From: Hymenopus coronatus
Lineage: Eukaryota > Arthropoda > Insecta > Mantodea > Hymenopodidae
Length of the DNA: 64,000 nucleotides
Reading direction: 5' to 3'
NCBI GenBank assembly: GCA_030762935.1
Contig: CM060891.1
Coordinates: 1,368,001-1,432,000 of the forward strand
The notes beneath the pieces were generated by a model. The model was not told where the DNA came from. It saw only the letters and a list, made by a program, of their open reading frames with translations, and ran no database searches. Position numbers and translations under genes: made by a program. Each line of letters begins with the position of its first letter. Position 1 is the first letter of the stretch. Below are positions 1-13,500 of this stretch, one piece after another.

Positions 1-140
1 ATCATTCAACCTTACAAATCTCCAGGAAGTGATTAAATAATAGTCATCATGCTTCAACGAACATTTAGCTTTAAGACCTGGAGGCATCTTCATCCCTAAG
101 CCAGGGAAACCTTTGACCCTGACCAAGTCCCTCAGCTTAA

Positions 141-1001
141 CCCTTTTAGTGCCAACCACAATCTAATTGTGATTCATATGTTTTAACTATTTCCAAGACT
201 GTGTACTTTCTACATCATAGCTTTCTGGAGCATTTCAGGGTCTTATCTTAACATTCTACAGCATGTATAAGCTTCAAATTTAATGTCTCAAGCTGATGTT
301 TGTTTACAGTTTGTTTACAGTTTGTTTACAGTGGTTGAAAAATAGGATCATCTAGCAACAGGTTACAAACCAAACAAGAAATAACAACTGCAGATTGTGA
401 TTTTGAATTTTCAGACCTAGATGAAAGTGTTGTGACAACCACCTAAGACAGGAGGATATATATTCCAGCTTCGGCCATGAGAATACATCCGATAACAATG
501 GTCCTTGCATATTAACCAGTGTACTTATCAAATTCAGCTATGCTACAACACAGGAGCTAAACTGTGCAGTGATCTTATGTTACATCTGCATTCTATTGCT
601 TCATACCATTTTCAGTATTATGCAGTTGTATGTGTTTTTTCACCTTTCAGCCTTCAGGTTACATGAATTCATTATTTGTATTTTACCAGACCAAAACAAG
701 TTGCTGTTTTACTAAAAAAATATATCTGTTACTTTCATTAGCCTGTAGTTTCTGTATAGTAAGGTTTTGTATGCCTAATTATTGATTATTTTGGATTTTA
801 TTTTCAATTTTTTTTTTTATTTTTAATTTTTCAAAAATATTAAATAGACTTCTCATGCACATAATATACATTATACAGTAGACAAAGGGTTTACTAAAAA
901 TTAAAAAAAAAGATTGAGCTGCAAGTATCATTTGATGTTCAGTTTTTACTACTAATTTAAAAACCTGCATTCTGCTCTAAAATTGCTTGGCACTCAAGGG
1001 G
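141..1001. mobile_element. Non-autonomous piggyBac-type element (MITE), TTAA-flanked
   Basis: The segment is bounded on both sides by TTAA (137-140 and 1002-1005), the target that piggyBac-family transposases duplicate on insertion. The left end reads CCCTTTTAGTGCCAA (141-155). The right end, read inward on the other strand, is CCCCTTGAGTGCCAA (987-1001), so 13 of 15 terminal positions match. CCC-starting termini of this form are typical of piggyBac-like elements. No transposase ORF remains in the 861 bp. A short stretch near 400-440 reads as an acidic peptide (SDLDES), faintly like the acidic N-terminus of these transposases, then stops. The call rests on termini plus TTAA; the internal origin is inference. 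Confidence 0.75.
299..331. repeat. Three exact copies of an 11-bp repeat
   Basis: The unit tttgtttacag occurs three times in direct succession inside the piggyBac-type element. It looks like a young slippage product and has no evident function. Confidence 0.85.
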
Positions 1002-1045
1002 TTAATGTCAGTAATTCTGAAGAGCCTTGAGAGCTTTGGAGGAAA

Positions 1046-1509
1046 GTGCTGTGCAGCAAAATCAACACAAAGAGATCTGTTTCACGTAGCATCTACACTG
1101 GAAAAGGATGTGGCTTTAATGCTATAACAAGTATGGGCAGTAGCTTAGCTGTGGCTGCTGACGATAATACTGCCATTCACAAAATGCTCTGTGAGCTAGC
1201 GCACCACCTACTACCATCAAGAAACATACAGCAGACCTTCAAGGTAAAATGTTTGAGAGAGCCAAATATTTGAATCCCAAGTTCAACTGCATCATCCTTT
1301 ACTAAAAGGCGTAATAAAACTACTTTTGAAGTAGGAAGTACACAAACTTTAAAAATGGGGATTAAGGCCAACCTCCAGAGAGGTCCGCAGCAATGGACAC
1401 ACACACCTTACTGCCTTGCAAGGAAGCAACTCACACTTTCTGAGCTATGCTTAACATCTGGAGATCATGGCTTGCAAATGAAACATTTTAAAAAGAAGTT
1501 GCAGATGTG
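1046..1509 (+). pseudogene. Degenerate ORF, unrecognised, one internal stop
   Basis: A single plus-strand frame stays open from about 1046 to a TGA at about 1507-1509, broken only by one TGA at 1271-1273. That gives about 154 codons with one interruption, much longer than expected by chance in AT-rich DNA. The predicted peptide is mixed hydrophilic, with a Ser/Ala-rich first half (near ITSMGSSLAVAADD) and a basic second half (SSFTKRRNKTTFEVG, KHFKKKLQM). I do not recognise a domain. It lies between the piggyBac-type element and the 109-bp array. It may be a decayed transposon ORF or a retrocopy fragment. It is on the opposite strand to the helicase gene and is not one of its exons. Confidence 0.35.
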
Positions 1510-1581
1510 AAGCTTTACAAACAGCTGCAACTAGTTCTGGCACAAGGCCAAGGGTAAACATGTTACTGTTCTTTAAGGCAT

Positions 1582-4500
1582 ACACTAAAACACAAGGAGA
1601 GAACACAGATCCACATTGTGAGGCTCATAGGGTTATGTCAGTTGTGGAACAACACTGGCTCTAGGACAACTTCAATTAGACAAGCTATTAACACTTAAAC
1701 ACAAGGAGAGAATACAGATCCCCATTGTGAGGCTCATAAGGTTACGTCAGTTGTGGAACAACATTGGCCCTAGGACAGCTTCAATTAGACAAGCTATTAA
1801 CACTAAAACACAAGGAGAGAACACAGATCCCCATTGTGAGGCTCATAAGGTTACGTCAGTTGTAGGAAAACACTGGCTCTAGGACACCTTCAATTAGATA
1901 AGCTATTAATACTAAAACACAAGGAGAGAACACAGATACTCATTATGAGGCTCATAAGGTTATGTAAGTTGTGGGAAAACACTGCCTCTAGGACAACTTC
2001 AATTAGACAAGCTATTAACATAAAACACAAGGAGAGAACACAGATCCTCATTGTGAGGCTCATAGGGTTACGTCAGTTGTGGGAAAACAATGACTCTAGG
2101 ACAACTTCAATTAGACAAACTATTAACACTAAAACACAAGGAGATAACACAGATTCTCATTGTGAGGCTCATAAGGTTACATCAGTTGTGGGACAACACT
2201 GGCTCTAGGACAACTTCAATTAGACAAGCTATTAACACTAAAACACAAGGAGAGAACACAGATCCTAATTGTGAGGCTCATAAGGTTACGTCAGTTGTGG
2301 AACAACACTGGCTCTAGGACAACTTCAATTAGACAAGCTATTAACACTAAAACACAAGGAGAGAACACAGATCCTAATTGTGAGGCTCATAAGGTTACGT
2401 CAGTTGTGGAACAACACTGGCTGTAGGAAAACTTCAATTAGACAGGCTATAAACACTAAAACACAAGGAGAGAACACAGATCCCCATTGTGAGGCTCATA
2501 GGGTTACGTAAGTTGTGGGACAACACTGGCTCTAGGACAACTTCAATTAGACAAGCTATTAACACTAAAACACAAGGAGAGAACACAGATCCCCATTGTG
2601 AGGCTCATTAGGTTACGTCAGTTGTGGGACAACACTGGCTCTAGGACAACTTCAATTAGAGAAGCTATTAACACTAAAACACAAGGAGAGAACACAGACC
2701 CTCATTGTGAGGCTCATAAGGTTACGTAACTTGTGGTAAAACGCTGGCTCTAGGACAACTTCAATTAGACAAGCTATTAACATAAATCACAAGGAGAGAA
2801 CACAGATCCTCATTGTGAGGCTCATAGGGTTACGTCAGTTGTGGGAAAACAATGACTCTAGGACAACTTCAATTAGACAAGCTATTAACACTAAAACACA
2901 AGGAGATAACACAGATTCTCATTGTGAGGCTCATAAGGTTACGTCAGTTTTGGGGAAAACCCTGGCTCTAGGACAACTTCAATTAGACAAGCTATTAACA
3001 CTAAAACACAAGGAGAGAATACAGATTCTCATTGTGAGGCTCATAAGGTTACGTCAGTCTTTGGGAAAACACTGGCTCTAGGACAACTTCAATTAGACAA
3101 GCTATTAACACTAAAACACAAGGAGAGAACACAGATCCTCATTGTGAGGCTCATAAGGTTACGTAACTTGTGGTAAAACACTGGCTCTAGGACAACTTCA
3201 ATTAGACAAGCTATTAACATAAAACACAAGGAGAGAACACATCTCCTCATTGTGGGCTCATAGGGTTACGTCAGTTGTGGGAAAACAATGACTCTAGGAC
3301 AACTTCAATTAGACAAGCTATTAACACTAAAACACAAGGAGATAACACTGATTCTCATTGTGAGGCTCATAAGGTTACGTCAGTTTTGGGGAAAACACTG
3401 GCTCTAGGACATCTTCAATTAGACAAGCTATTAACACTTAAACACAACAAGAGAACACAGATACCCATTGTGAGGCTCATAGGGTTACGTCAGTTGTGGG
3501 ACAACACTGGATCTAGGACAACTTCAATTAGACAAGCTATTAACACTAAAACACAAAGAGAGAACACAGATCCTCATTGCGAAGCTCATAAGGTTACGTC
3601 AGTTATGGAACAACACTGGCTCTAGGACAACTTCAATTAGACAAGCTATTGACACTAAAACACAAGGAGAGAACACAGATCCTAATTGTGAGGCTGATAA
3701 GGTTACGTCAGTTGTGGAACAACACTGACTCTAGGACAACTTCAATTAGGCAAGCTATTAACACTAAAACACAAGGAGAGAACACAGATCCTAATTGTGA
3801 GGCTCATAAGGTTATGTCAGATGTGGGACAACACTGGCTCTAGGACAACTTCAATTAGACAAGCTATTAACACTAAATTACAAGGAGAGAACACAGATCC
3901 TAATTGTGAGGCTCATAAGGTTACGTCAGTTGTGGAACAACACTGGCTCTAGGACAACTTCAATTAGACAAGCTATTAAAACTAAAACACAAGGAGAGAA
4001 CACAGATCCGAATTGTGAGGCTCATAAGGTTACGTCAGTTGTGGAACAACACTGGCTCTACGACAACTTCAATTAGACAGGCTATAAACACTAAAACACA
4101 AGGAGAGAACACAGATCCCCATTGTGAGGCTCATAGGGTTACGTAAGTTGTGGGACAACACTGGCTCTAGGACAACTTCAATTAGACAAGCTATTAACAC
4201 TAAAACACAAGGAGAGAACACAGATCCTCATTGTGAGGCTCATAAGGTTACGTAACTTGTGGTAAAACGCTGGCTCTAGGACAACTTCAATTAGACAAGC
4301 TATTAACATAAAACACAAGGAGAGAACTCAGATCCTCATTGTGAGGCTCATAGCGTTACGTCAGTTGTGGGAAAACAATGACTCTAGGACAACTTCAATT
4401 AGACAAGCTATTAACACTAAAACACAAGGAGATAACACAGATTCTCATTGTGAGGCTCATAAGTTTACGTCAGTTTTGGGGAAAACACTGGCTCTAGGAC

Positions 4501-7500
4501 AACTTCAATTAGACAAGCTATTAACACTAAAACACAAGGAGAGAACACAGATCCTCATTGTGAGGTTCATAAGGTTACGTAACTTGTGGTAAAACACTGG
4601 CTCTAGGACAACTTCAATTAGACAAGCTATTAACATAAAACACAAGGAGAGAACACATCTCCTCATTGTGGGGCTCATAGGGTTACGTCAGTTGTGGGAA
4701 AACAATGACTCTAGGACAACTTCAATTAGACAAGCTATTAACACTAAAACACAAGGAGATAACACTGATTCTCATTGTGAGGCTCAGAAGGTTACGTCAG
4801 TTTTGGGGAAAACACTGGCTCTAGGACAACTTCAATTACACAAGCTATTAACACTTAAACACAAGGAGAGAATACAGATAACCATTGTGAGGCTCATAGG
4901 GTTACGTCAGTTGTGGGACAACACTGGATCTAGGACAACTTCAATTAGACAAGCTATTAACACTAAAACACAAAGAGAGAACACAGATCCTCATTGTGAT
5001 GCTCATAAGGTTACGTCAGTTATGGAACAACACTGGCTCTAGGACAACTTCAATTAGACAAGCTATTAACACTAAAACACAAGGTGAGAACACAGATCCT
5101 AATTGTGAGGCTGATAAGGTTACGTCAGTTGTGGAACAACACTGACTCCAGGACAACTTCAATTAGGCAAGCTATTAACACTAAAACACAAGGAGAGAAC
5201 ACAGATCCTAATTGTGAGGCTCATAAGGTTATGTCAGATGTGGGACAACACTGGCTCTAGGACAACTTCAATTAGACAAGCTATTAATACTAAAACACAA
5301 GGAGAGAACACAGATCCCCATTGTGAGGCTCATACGGTTACGTAAGTTGTGGGACAACCCTGGCTCTAGGACAACTTAAATTAGACATGCTATAAACACT
5401 AAAACACAAGGAGAGAACACAGATCCTCATTATGAGGCTCATAAGGTTACGTAACTTGTGGTAAAACACTAGCTCTAGGACAACTTTAATTAGACAAGCT
5501 ATTAACATAAAACACAAGGAGAGAACACAGATCCTCATTGTGAGGCTCATAGGGTTACGTTAGTTGTGGGAAAACAATGACTCTAGGACAACTTCAATTA
5601 GACAAGCTATTAACACTAAAACACAAGGAGAGAATACAGAATCTCATTGTGAGGCTCATAAGGTTACGTCAGTTTTGGGGAAAACACTGGCTCTAGGACA
5701 ACTTCAATTAGACAAGCTATTAACACTAAAACACAAGGAGATAACACAGATTGTCATTGTGAGGCTCATAAGGTTACGTAACTTGTGGTAAAACACTGGC
5801 TCTAGGACAACTTCAATTAGACAAGCTATTAACATAAAACACAAGGAGAGAACACATCTCCTCAATGTGAGACTCATAGGGCTACGTCAGTTGTGGGAAA
5901 ACAATGACTCTAGGACAACTTCAATTAGACAAGCTATTAACACTAAAACACAAGGAGATAACACAGATTCTCATTGTGAGGCTCATAAGGTTACGTAACT
6001 TGTGGTAAAACACTGGCTCTAGGACAACTTCAATTAGACAAGCTATTAACATAAAACACAAGGAGAGAACACATCTCCTCAATGTGAGGCTCATAGGGCT
6101 ACGTCAGTTGTGGGAAAACAATGACTCTAGGACAACTTCAATTAGACAAGCTATTAACACTAAAACACAAGGAGATAACACAGATTCTCATTGTGAGGCT
6201 CATAAGGTTACGTCAGTTGTGGAGCAACACTGGCTCTAGGACAACTTCAATTAGACAAGCTATTAACACTAAAACACAAGGAGAGAACACAGATCCTAAT
6301 TGTGAGGCTCATAAGGTTATGTCAGTTGTGGAACAACACTGGCTCTAGGACAACTTCAATTAGACAAGCTATTAACACTAAAACACAAGGAGGGAACACA
6401 GATCCTAATTGTGAGGCTCATAAGGTTACGTCAGTTGTGGAACAACACTGACTCTAGGACAACTTCAATTAGACAAGCTATTAACACTAAAACACAAGGA
6501 GATAACACAGATTCTCATTGTGAGGCTCATAAGGTTACGTAAGTCGTGGGACAACACTGGCTCTAGGACAACTTCAATTAGACAAGCTATTAACACTAAA
6601 ACACAAGGAGATAACACAGATTCTCATTGTGAGGCTCATAAGGTTACGTAACTTGTGGTAAAACACTGGCTCGGGGACAACTTCAATTAGACAAGCTATT
6701 AACATAAAACACAAGGCGAGAACACATCTCCTCATTGTGGGGCTCATAGGGTTACGTCAGTTGTGGGAAAACACTGGCTCTAGGACAACTTCAATTAGAA
6801 AATCTATTAACACTAAAACACAAGGAGAGAACACAGATCCTAATTGTGAGGCTCATAAGGTTACGTCAGTTGTGGAACAACACTGGCTCTAGGACAACTT
6901 CAATTAGACAAGCTATTAACACTAAAACACAAGGAGATAACACAGATTCTCATTGTGAGGCTCATAAGGTTACGTAACTTGTGGTAAAACACTGGCTCGG
7001 GGACAACTTCAATTAGACAAGCTATTAACATAAAACACAAGGCGAGAACACATCTCCTCATTGTGGGGCTCATAGGGTTACGTCAGTTGTGGGAAAACAC
7101 TGGCTCTAGGACAACTTCAATTAGAAAATCTATTAACACTAAAACACAAGGAGAGAACACAGATCCTAATTGTGAGGCTCATAAGGTTACGTCAGTTGTG
7201 GAACAACACTGGCTCTAGGACAACTTCAATTAGACAAGCTATTAACACTAAAACACAAGGAGATAACACAGATTCTCATTGTGAGGCTCATAAGGTTACG
7301 TAACTTGTGGTAAAACACTGGCTATAGGACAACTTCAATTAGACAAGCTATTAACATAAAACACAAGGAGAGAACACATCTCCTCAATGTGAGACTCATA
7401 GGGCTACGTCAGTTGTGGGAAAACAATGACTCTAGGACAACTTCAATTAGACAAGCTATTAACACTAAAACACAAGGAGATAACACAGACTCTCATTGTG

Positions 7501-10500
7501 AGGCTCATAAGGTTACGTAACTTGTGGTAAAACACTGGCTCTAGGACAACTTCAATTAGACAAGCTATTAACATAAAACACAAGGAGAGAACACATCTCC
7601 TCAATGTGAGGCTCATAGGGCTACGTCAGTTGTGGGAAAACAATGACTCTAGGACAACTTCAATTAGACAAGCTATTAACACTAAAACACAAGGAGATAA
7701 CACAGATTCTCATTGTGAGGCTCATAAGGTTACGTCAGTTGTGGAGCAACACTGGCTCTAGGACAACTTCAATTAGACAAGCTATTAACACTAAAACACA
7801 AGGAGAGAACACAGATCCTAATTGTGAGGCTCATAAGGTTATGTCAGTTGTGGAACAACACTGGCTCTAGGACAACTTCAATTAGACAAGCTATTAACAC
7901 TAAAACACAAGGAGGGAACACAGATCCTAATTGTGAGGCTCATAAGGTTACGTCAGTTGTGGAACAACACTGACTCTAGGACAACTTCAATTAGACAAGC
8001 TATTAACACTAAAACACAAGGAGAGAACACAGATCCTAATTGTGAGGCTCATAAGGTTATGCCAGATGTGGGACAACACTGGCTCTAGGACAACTTCAAT
8101 TAGAGAAGCTATTAACACTAAAACACAAGGAGAGAACACAGATCCTAATTGTGAGGCTCATAAGGTTACGTCAGTTGTGGAACAACACTGGCTCTAGGAC
8201 AACTTCAATTAGACAAGCTATTAACACTAAAACACAAGGAGAGAAAACAGATCCCCATTGTGAGGCTCATAAGGTTACGTCAGTTGTGGGAAAACACTGG
8301 CTCTAGGACAACTTCAATTAGACGAGCTATTAACACTAAAATACAAGGAGAGAACACAGATCCTAATTGTGAGGCTCATAAGGTTATGTCAGTTGTAGGA
8401 AAACACTGGCTCTAGGACAACTTCAATTAGATAAGCTATTAACAGTAAAACACAAGGAGAGAACACAGATCCTCATTGTGAGGCTCATAAGGTTATGTAA
8501 CTTGTGGTAAAACACTGGCTCTAGGACAACTCCAATTAGACAAGCTACTAACACTAAAACACAAGGAGAGAACACAGATCCTCATTGTGAGGCTCATAAG
8601 GTTACGTAACTTGTGGTAAAACACTGGCTCTAGGACATCTTCAATTAGACAAGCTATTAACACTAAAACTCAAGGAGAGAACACAGATCCTCATTGTGAG
8701 GCTAATAAGGTTTTGCTGGTTGTGGGAAAACACTGGCTCTAGGACATCTTCAATTAGACAAGCTATTAGCACTAAAATACAAGGAGAGAACACAGATCCC
8801 CATTGTGAGGCTCATAGGGTTACGTCAGTTGTGGGAAAACAATGACTATAAGACAACTTCAATTAGACAAGCTATTAACACTAAAACACAAGGAGAGAAC
8901 ACAGATCCTCATTGTGAGACTCATAAGGTTACGTCAGTTGAGGGAAAACAATGACTCTAGGACAACTTCAATTAGACAAGCTATTAACACTAAATTACAA
9001 GGAGAGAACACAGATCCTAATTGTGAGGCTCATAAGGTTACGTCAGTTGTGGAACAACACTGGCTCTAGGACAACTTCAATTAGACAAGCTATTAACACT
9101 AAAACACAAGGAGAGAACACAGATCCCCATTGTGAGGCTCATAAGGTTACGTCAGTTGTAGGAAAACACTGGCTCTAGGACACCTTCAATTAGATAAGCT
9201 ATTAATACTAAAACACAAGGAGAGAACACATCTCCTCATTATGAGGCTCACAAGGTTATGTAAGTTGTGGGAAAACACTGCCTCTAGGACAACTTCAATT
9301 AGACAAGCTATTAACATAAAACACAAGGAGAGAACACATCTCCTCATTGTGAGGCTCATAGGGTTACGTCAGTTGTGGGAAAACAATGACTCTAGGACAA
9401 CTTCAATTAGACAAACTATTAACACTAAAACACAAGGAGATAACACAGATTCTCATTGTGAGGCTCATAAGGTTACATCAGTTGTGGGACAACACTGGCT
9501 ATAGGACAACTTCAATTAGATAAGCTATTAACAGTAAAACACAAGGAGAGAACACAGATCCTCATTGTGAGGCTCATTTGGTTATGTAACTTGTGGTAAA
9601 ACACTGGCTCTAGGACAACTCCAATTAGACAAGCTACTAACACTAAAACACAAGGAGAGAACACAGATCCTAATTGTGAGGCTCATAACGTTACGTCAGT
9701 TGTGGAACAACACTGGCTGTAGGACAACTTCAATTAGACAGGCTATAAACACTAAAACACAAGGAGAGAACACAGATCCCCATTGTGAGGCTCATAGGGT
9801 TACGTAAGTTGTGGGACAACACTGGCTCTAGGACAACTTCAATTAGACAAGCTATTAACACTAAAACACAAGGAGAGAACACAGATCCCCATTGTGAGGC
9901 TCATTAGGTTACGTCAGTTGTGGGACAACACTGGCTCTAGGACAACTTCAATTAGAGAAGCTATTAACACTAAAACACAAGGAGAGAACACAGACCCTCA
10001 TTGTGAGGCTCATAAGGTTACGTAACTTGTGGTAAAACGCTGGCTCTAGGACAACTTCAATTAGACAAGCTATTAACATAAATCACAAGGAGAGAACACA
10101 GATCCTCATTGTGAGGCTCATAGGGTTACGTCAGTTGTGGGAAAACAATGACTCTAGGACAACTTCAATAAGACAAGCTATTAACACTAAAACACAAGGA
10201 GACAACACAGATTCTCATTGTGAGGCTCATAAGGTTACGTCAGTTTTGGGGAAAACCCTGGCTCTAGGACAACTTCAATTAGACAAGCTATTAACACTAA
10301 AACACAAGGAGAGAATACAGATTCTCATTGTGAGGCTCATAAGGTTACGTCAGTCTTTGGGAAAACACTGGCTCTAGGACAACTTCAATTAGACAAGCTA
10401 TTAACACTAAAACACAAGGAGAGAACACAGATCCTCATTGTGAGGCTCATAAGGTTACATAACTTGTGGTAAAACACTGGCTCTAGGACAACTTCAATTA

Positions 10501-13500
10501 GACAAGCTATTAACATAAAACACAAGGAGAGAACACATCTCCTCATTGTGGGCTCATAGGGTTACGTCAGTTGTGGGAAAACAATGACTCTAGGACAACT
10601 TCAATTAGACAAGCTATTAACACTAAAACACAAGGAGAGAACACAGATTCTCATTGTGAGGCTCATAAGGTTACGTCAGTTGTGGGAAAACAATGACTCT
10701 AGGACAACTTCAATTACACAAGCTATTAACACTAAAACACAAGGAGAGAACACAGATTCTCATTGTGAGGCTCATAAGGTTACGTCAGTTTTGGGGAAAA
10801 CACTGGCTCTAGGACATCTTCAATTAGACAAGCTATTAACACTTAAACACAACAAGAGAACACAGATACCCATTGTGAGGCTCATAGGGTTACGTCAGTT
10901 GTGGGACAACACTGGATCTAGGACAACTTCAATTAGACAAGCTATTAACACTAAAACACAAAGAGAGAACACAGATCCTCATTGCGAGGCTCATAAGGTT
11001 ACGTCAGTTATGGAACAACACTGGCTCTAGGACAACTTCAATTAGACAAGCTATTGACACTAAAACACAAGGAGAGAACACAGATCCTAATTGTGAGGCT
11101 GATAAGGTTACGTCAGTTGTGGAACAACACTGACTCTAGGACAACTTCAATTAGGCAAGCTATTAACACTAAAACACAAGGAGAGAACACAGATCCTAAT
11201 TGTGAGGCTCATAAGGTTACGTCAGTTGTGGAACAACACTGGCTCTAGGACAACTTCAATTAGACAAGCTATTAAAACTAAAACACAAGGAGAGAACACA
11301 GATCCGAATTGTGAGGCTCATAAGGTTACGTCAGTTGTGGAACAACACTGGCTCTAGGACAACTTCAATTAGACAAGCTATTAACATAAAACACAAGGAG
11401 AGAACACAGATCCGAATTGTGAGGCTCATAAGGTTACGTCAGTTGTGGAACAACACTGGCTCTAGGACAACCTCAATTAGACAGGCTATAAACATTAAAA
11501 CACAAGGAGAGAACACAGATCCGAATTGTGAGGCTCATAAGGTTACGTCAGTTGTGGAACAACACTGGCTCTACGACAACTTCAATTAGACAGGCTATAA
11601 ACACTAAAACACAAGGAGATAACACAGATCCCCATTGTGAGGCTCATAGGGTTACGTAAGTTGTGGGACAACACTGGCTCTAGGACAACTTCAATTAGAC
11701 AAGCTATTAACACTAAAACACAAGGAGAGAACACAGATCCTCTTTGTGAGGCTCATAAGGTTACGTAACTTGTGGTAAAACGCTGGCTCTAGGACAACTT
11801 CAATTAGACAAGCTATTAACATAAAACACAAGGAGAGAACTCAGATCCTCATTGTGAGGCTCATAGCGTTACGTCAGTTGTGGGAAAACAATGACTCTAG
11901 GACAACTTCAATTAGACAAGCTATTAACACTAAAACACAAGGAGATAACACAGATTCTCATTGTGAGGCTCATAAGGTTACGTCAGTTTTGGGGAAAACA
12001 CTGGCGTTAGGACAACTTCAATTAGACAAGCTATTAACACTAAAACACAAGGAGAGAACACAGATCCTCATTGTGAGGTTCATAAGGTTACGTAACTTGT
12101 GGTAAAACACTGGCTCTAGGACAACTTCAATTAGACAAGCTATTAACATAAAACACAAGGAGAGAACACATCTCCTCATTGTGGGGCTCATAGGGTTACG
12201 TCAGTTGTGGGAAAACAATGACTCTAGGACAACTTCAATTAGACAAGCTATTAACACTAAAACCCAAGGAGATAACACTGATTCTCATTGTGAGGCTCAG
12301 AAGGTTACGTCAGTTTTGGGGAAAACACTGGCTCTAGGACAACTTCAATTACACAAGCTATTAACACTTAAACACAAGGAGAGAATACAGATAACCATTG
12401 TGAGGCTCATAGGGTTACGTCAGTTGTGGGACAACACTGGATCTAGGACAACTTCAATTAGACAAGCTATTAACACTAAAACACAAAGAGAGAACACAGA
12501 TCCTCATTGTGATGCTCATAAGGTTACGTCAGTTATGGAACAACACTGGCTCTAGGACAGCTTCAATTAGACAAGCTATTAACACTAAAACACAAGGAGA
12601 GAACACAGATCCTAATTGTGAGGCTGATAAGGTTAAGTCAGTTGTGGAACAACACTGACTCCAGGACAACTTCAATTAGGCAAGCTATTAACACTAAAAC
12701 ACATGGAGAGAACACAGATCCTAATTGTGATGCTCATAAGGTTATGTCAGATGTGGGACAACACTGGCTCTAGGACAACTTCAATTAGACAAGCTATTAA
12801 TACTAAAACACAAGGAGAGAACACAGATCCTCATTGTGAGGCTCATAAGGTTATGTCAGATGTGGGACAACACTGGCTCTAGGACAACTTCAATTAGACA
12901 AGCTATTAACACTAAAACACAAGGAGAGAACACAGATCCGAATTGTGAGGCTCATAAGGTTACGTCAGTTGTGGAACAACACTGGCTCTAGGACAACTTC
13001 AATTAGACAAGCTATTAACATAAAACACAAGGAGAGAACACAGATCCGAATTGTGAGGCTCATAAGGTTACGTCAGTTGTGGAACAACACTGGCTCTAGG
13101 ACAACTTCAATTAGACAAGCTATTAATACTAAAACACAAGGAGAGAACACAGATCCCCATTGTGAGGCTCATACGGTTACGTAAGTTGTGGGACAACCCT
13201 GGCTCTAGGACAACTTCAATTAGACAGGCTATAAACACTAAAACACAAGGAGAGAACACAGATCCTCATTGTGAGGCTCATAAGGTTACGTAACTTGTGG
13301 TAAAACACTAGCTCTAGGACAACTTTAATTAGACAAGCTATTAACATAAAACACAAGGAGAGAACACAGATCCTCATTGTGAGGCTCATAGGGTTACGTT
13401 AGTTGTGGGAAAACAATGACTCTAGGACAACTTCAATTAGACAAGCTATTAACACTAAAACACAAGGAGAGAATACATATTCTCATTGTGAGGCTCATAA

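Noticed and set aside
1405..1600. Next helicase exon just after the array 1 acceptor-like motif at its left edge
   Set aside because: With the required phase 0, the reading after TTTTAG stops after three codons, and there is no SATMD motif.
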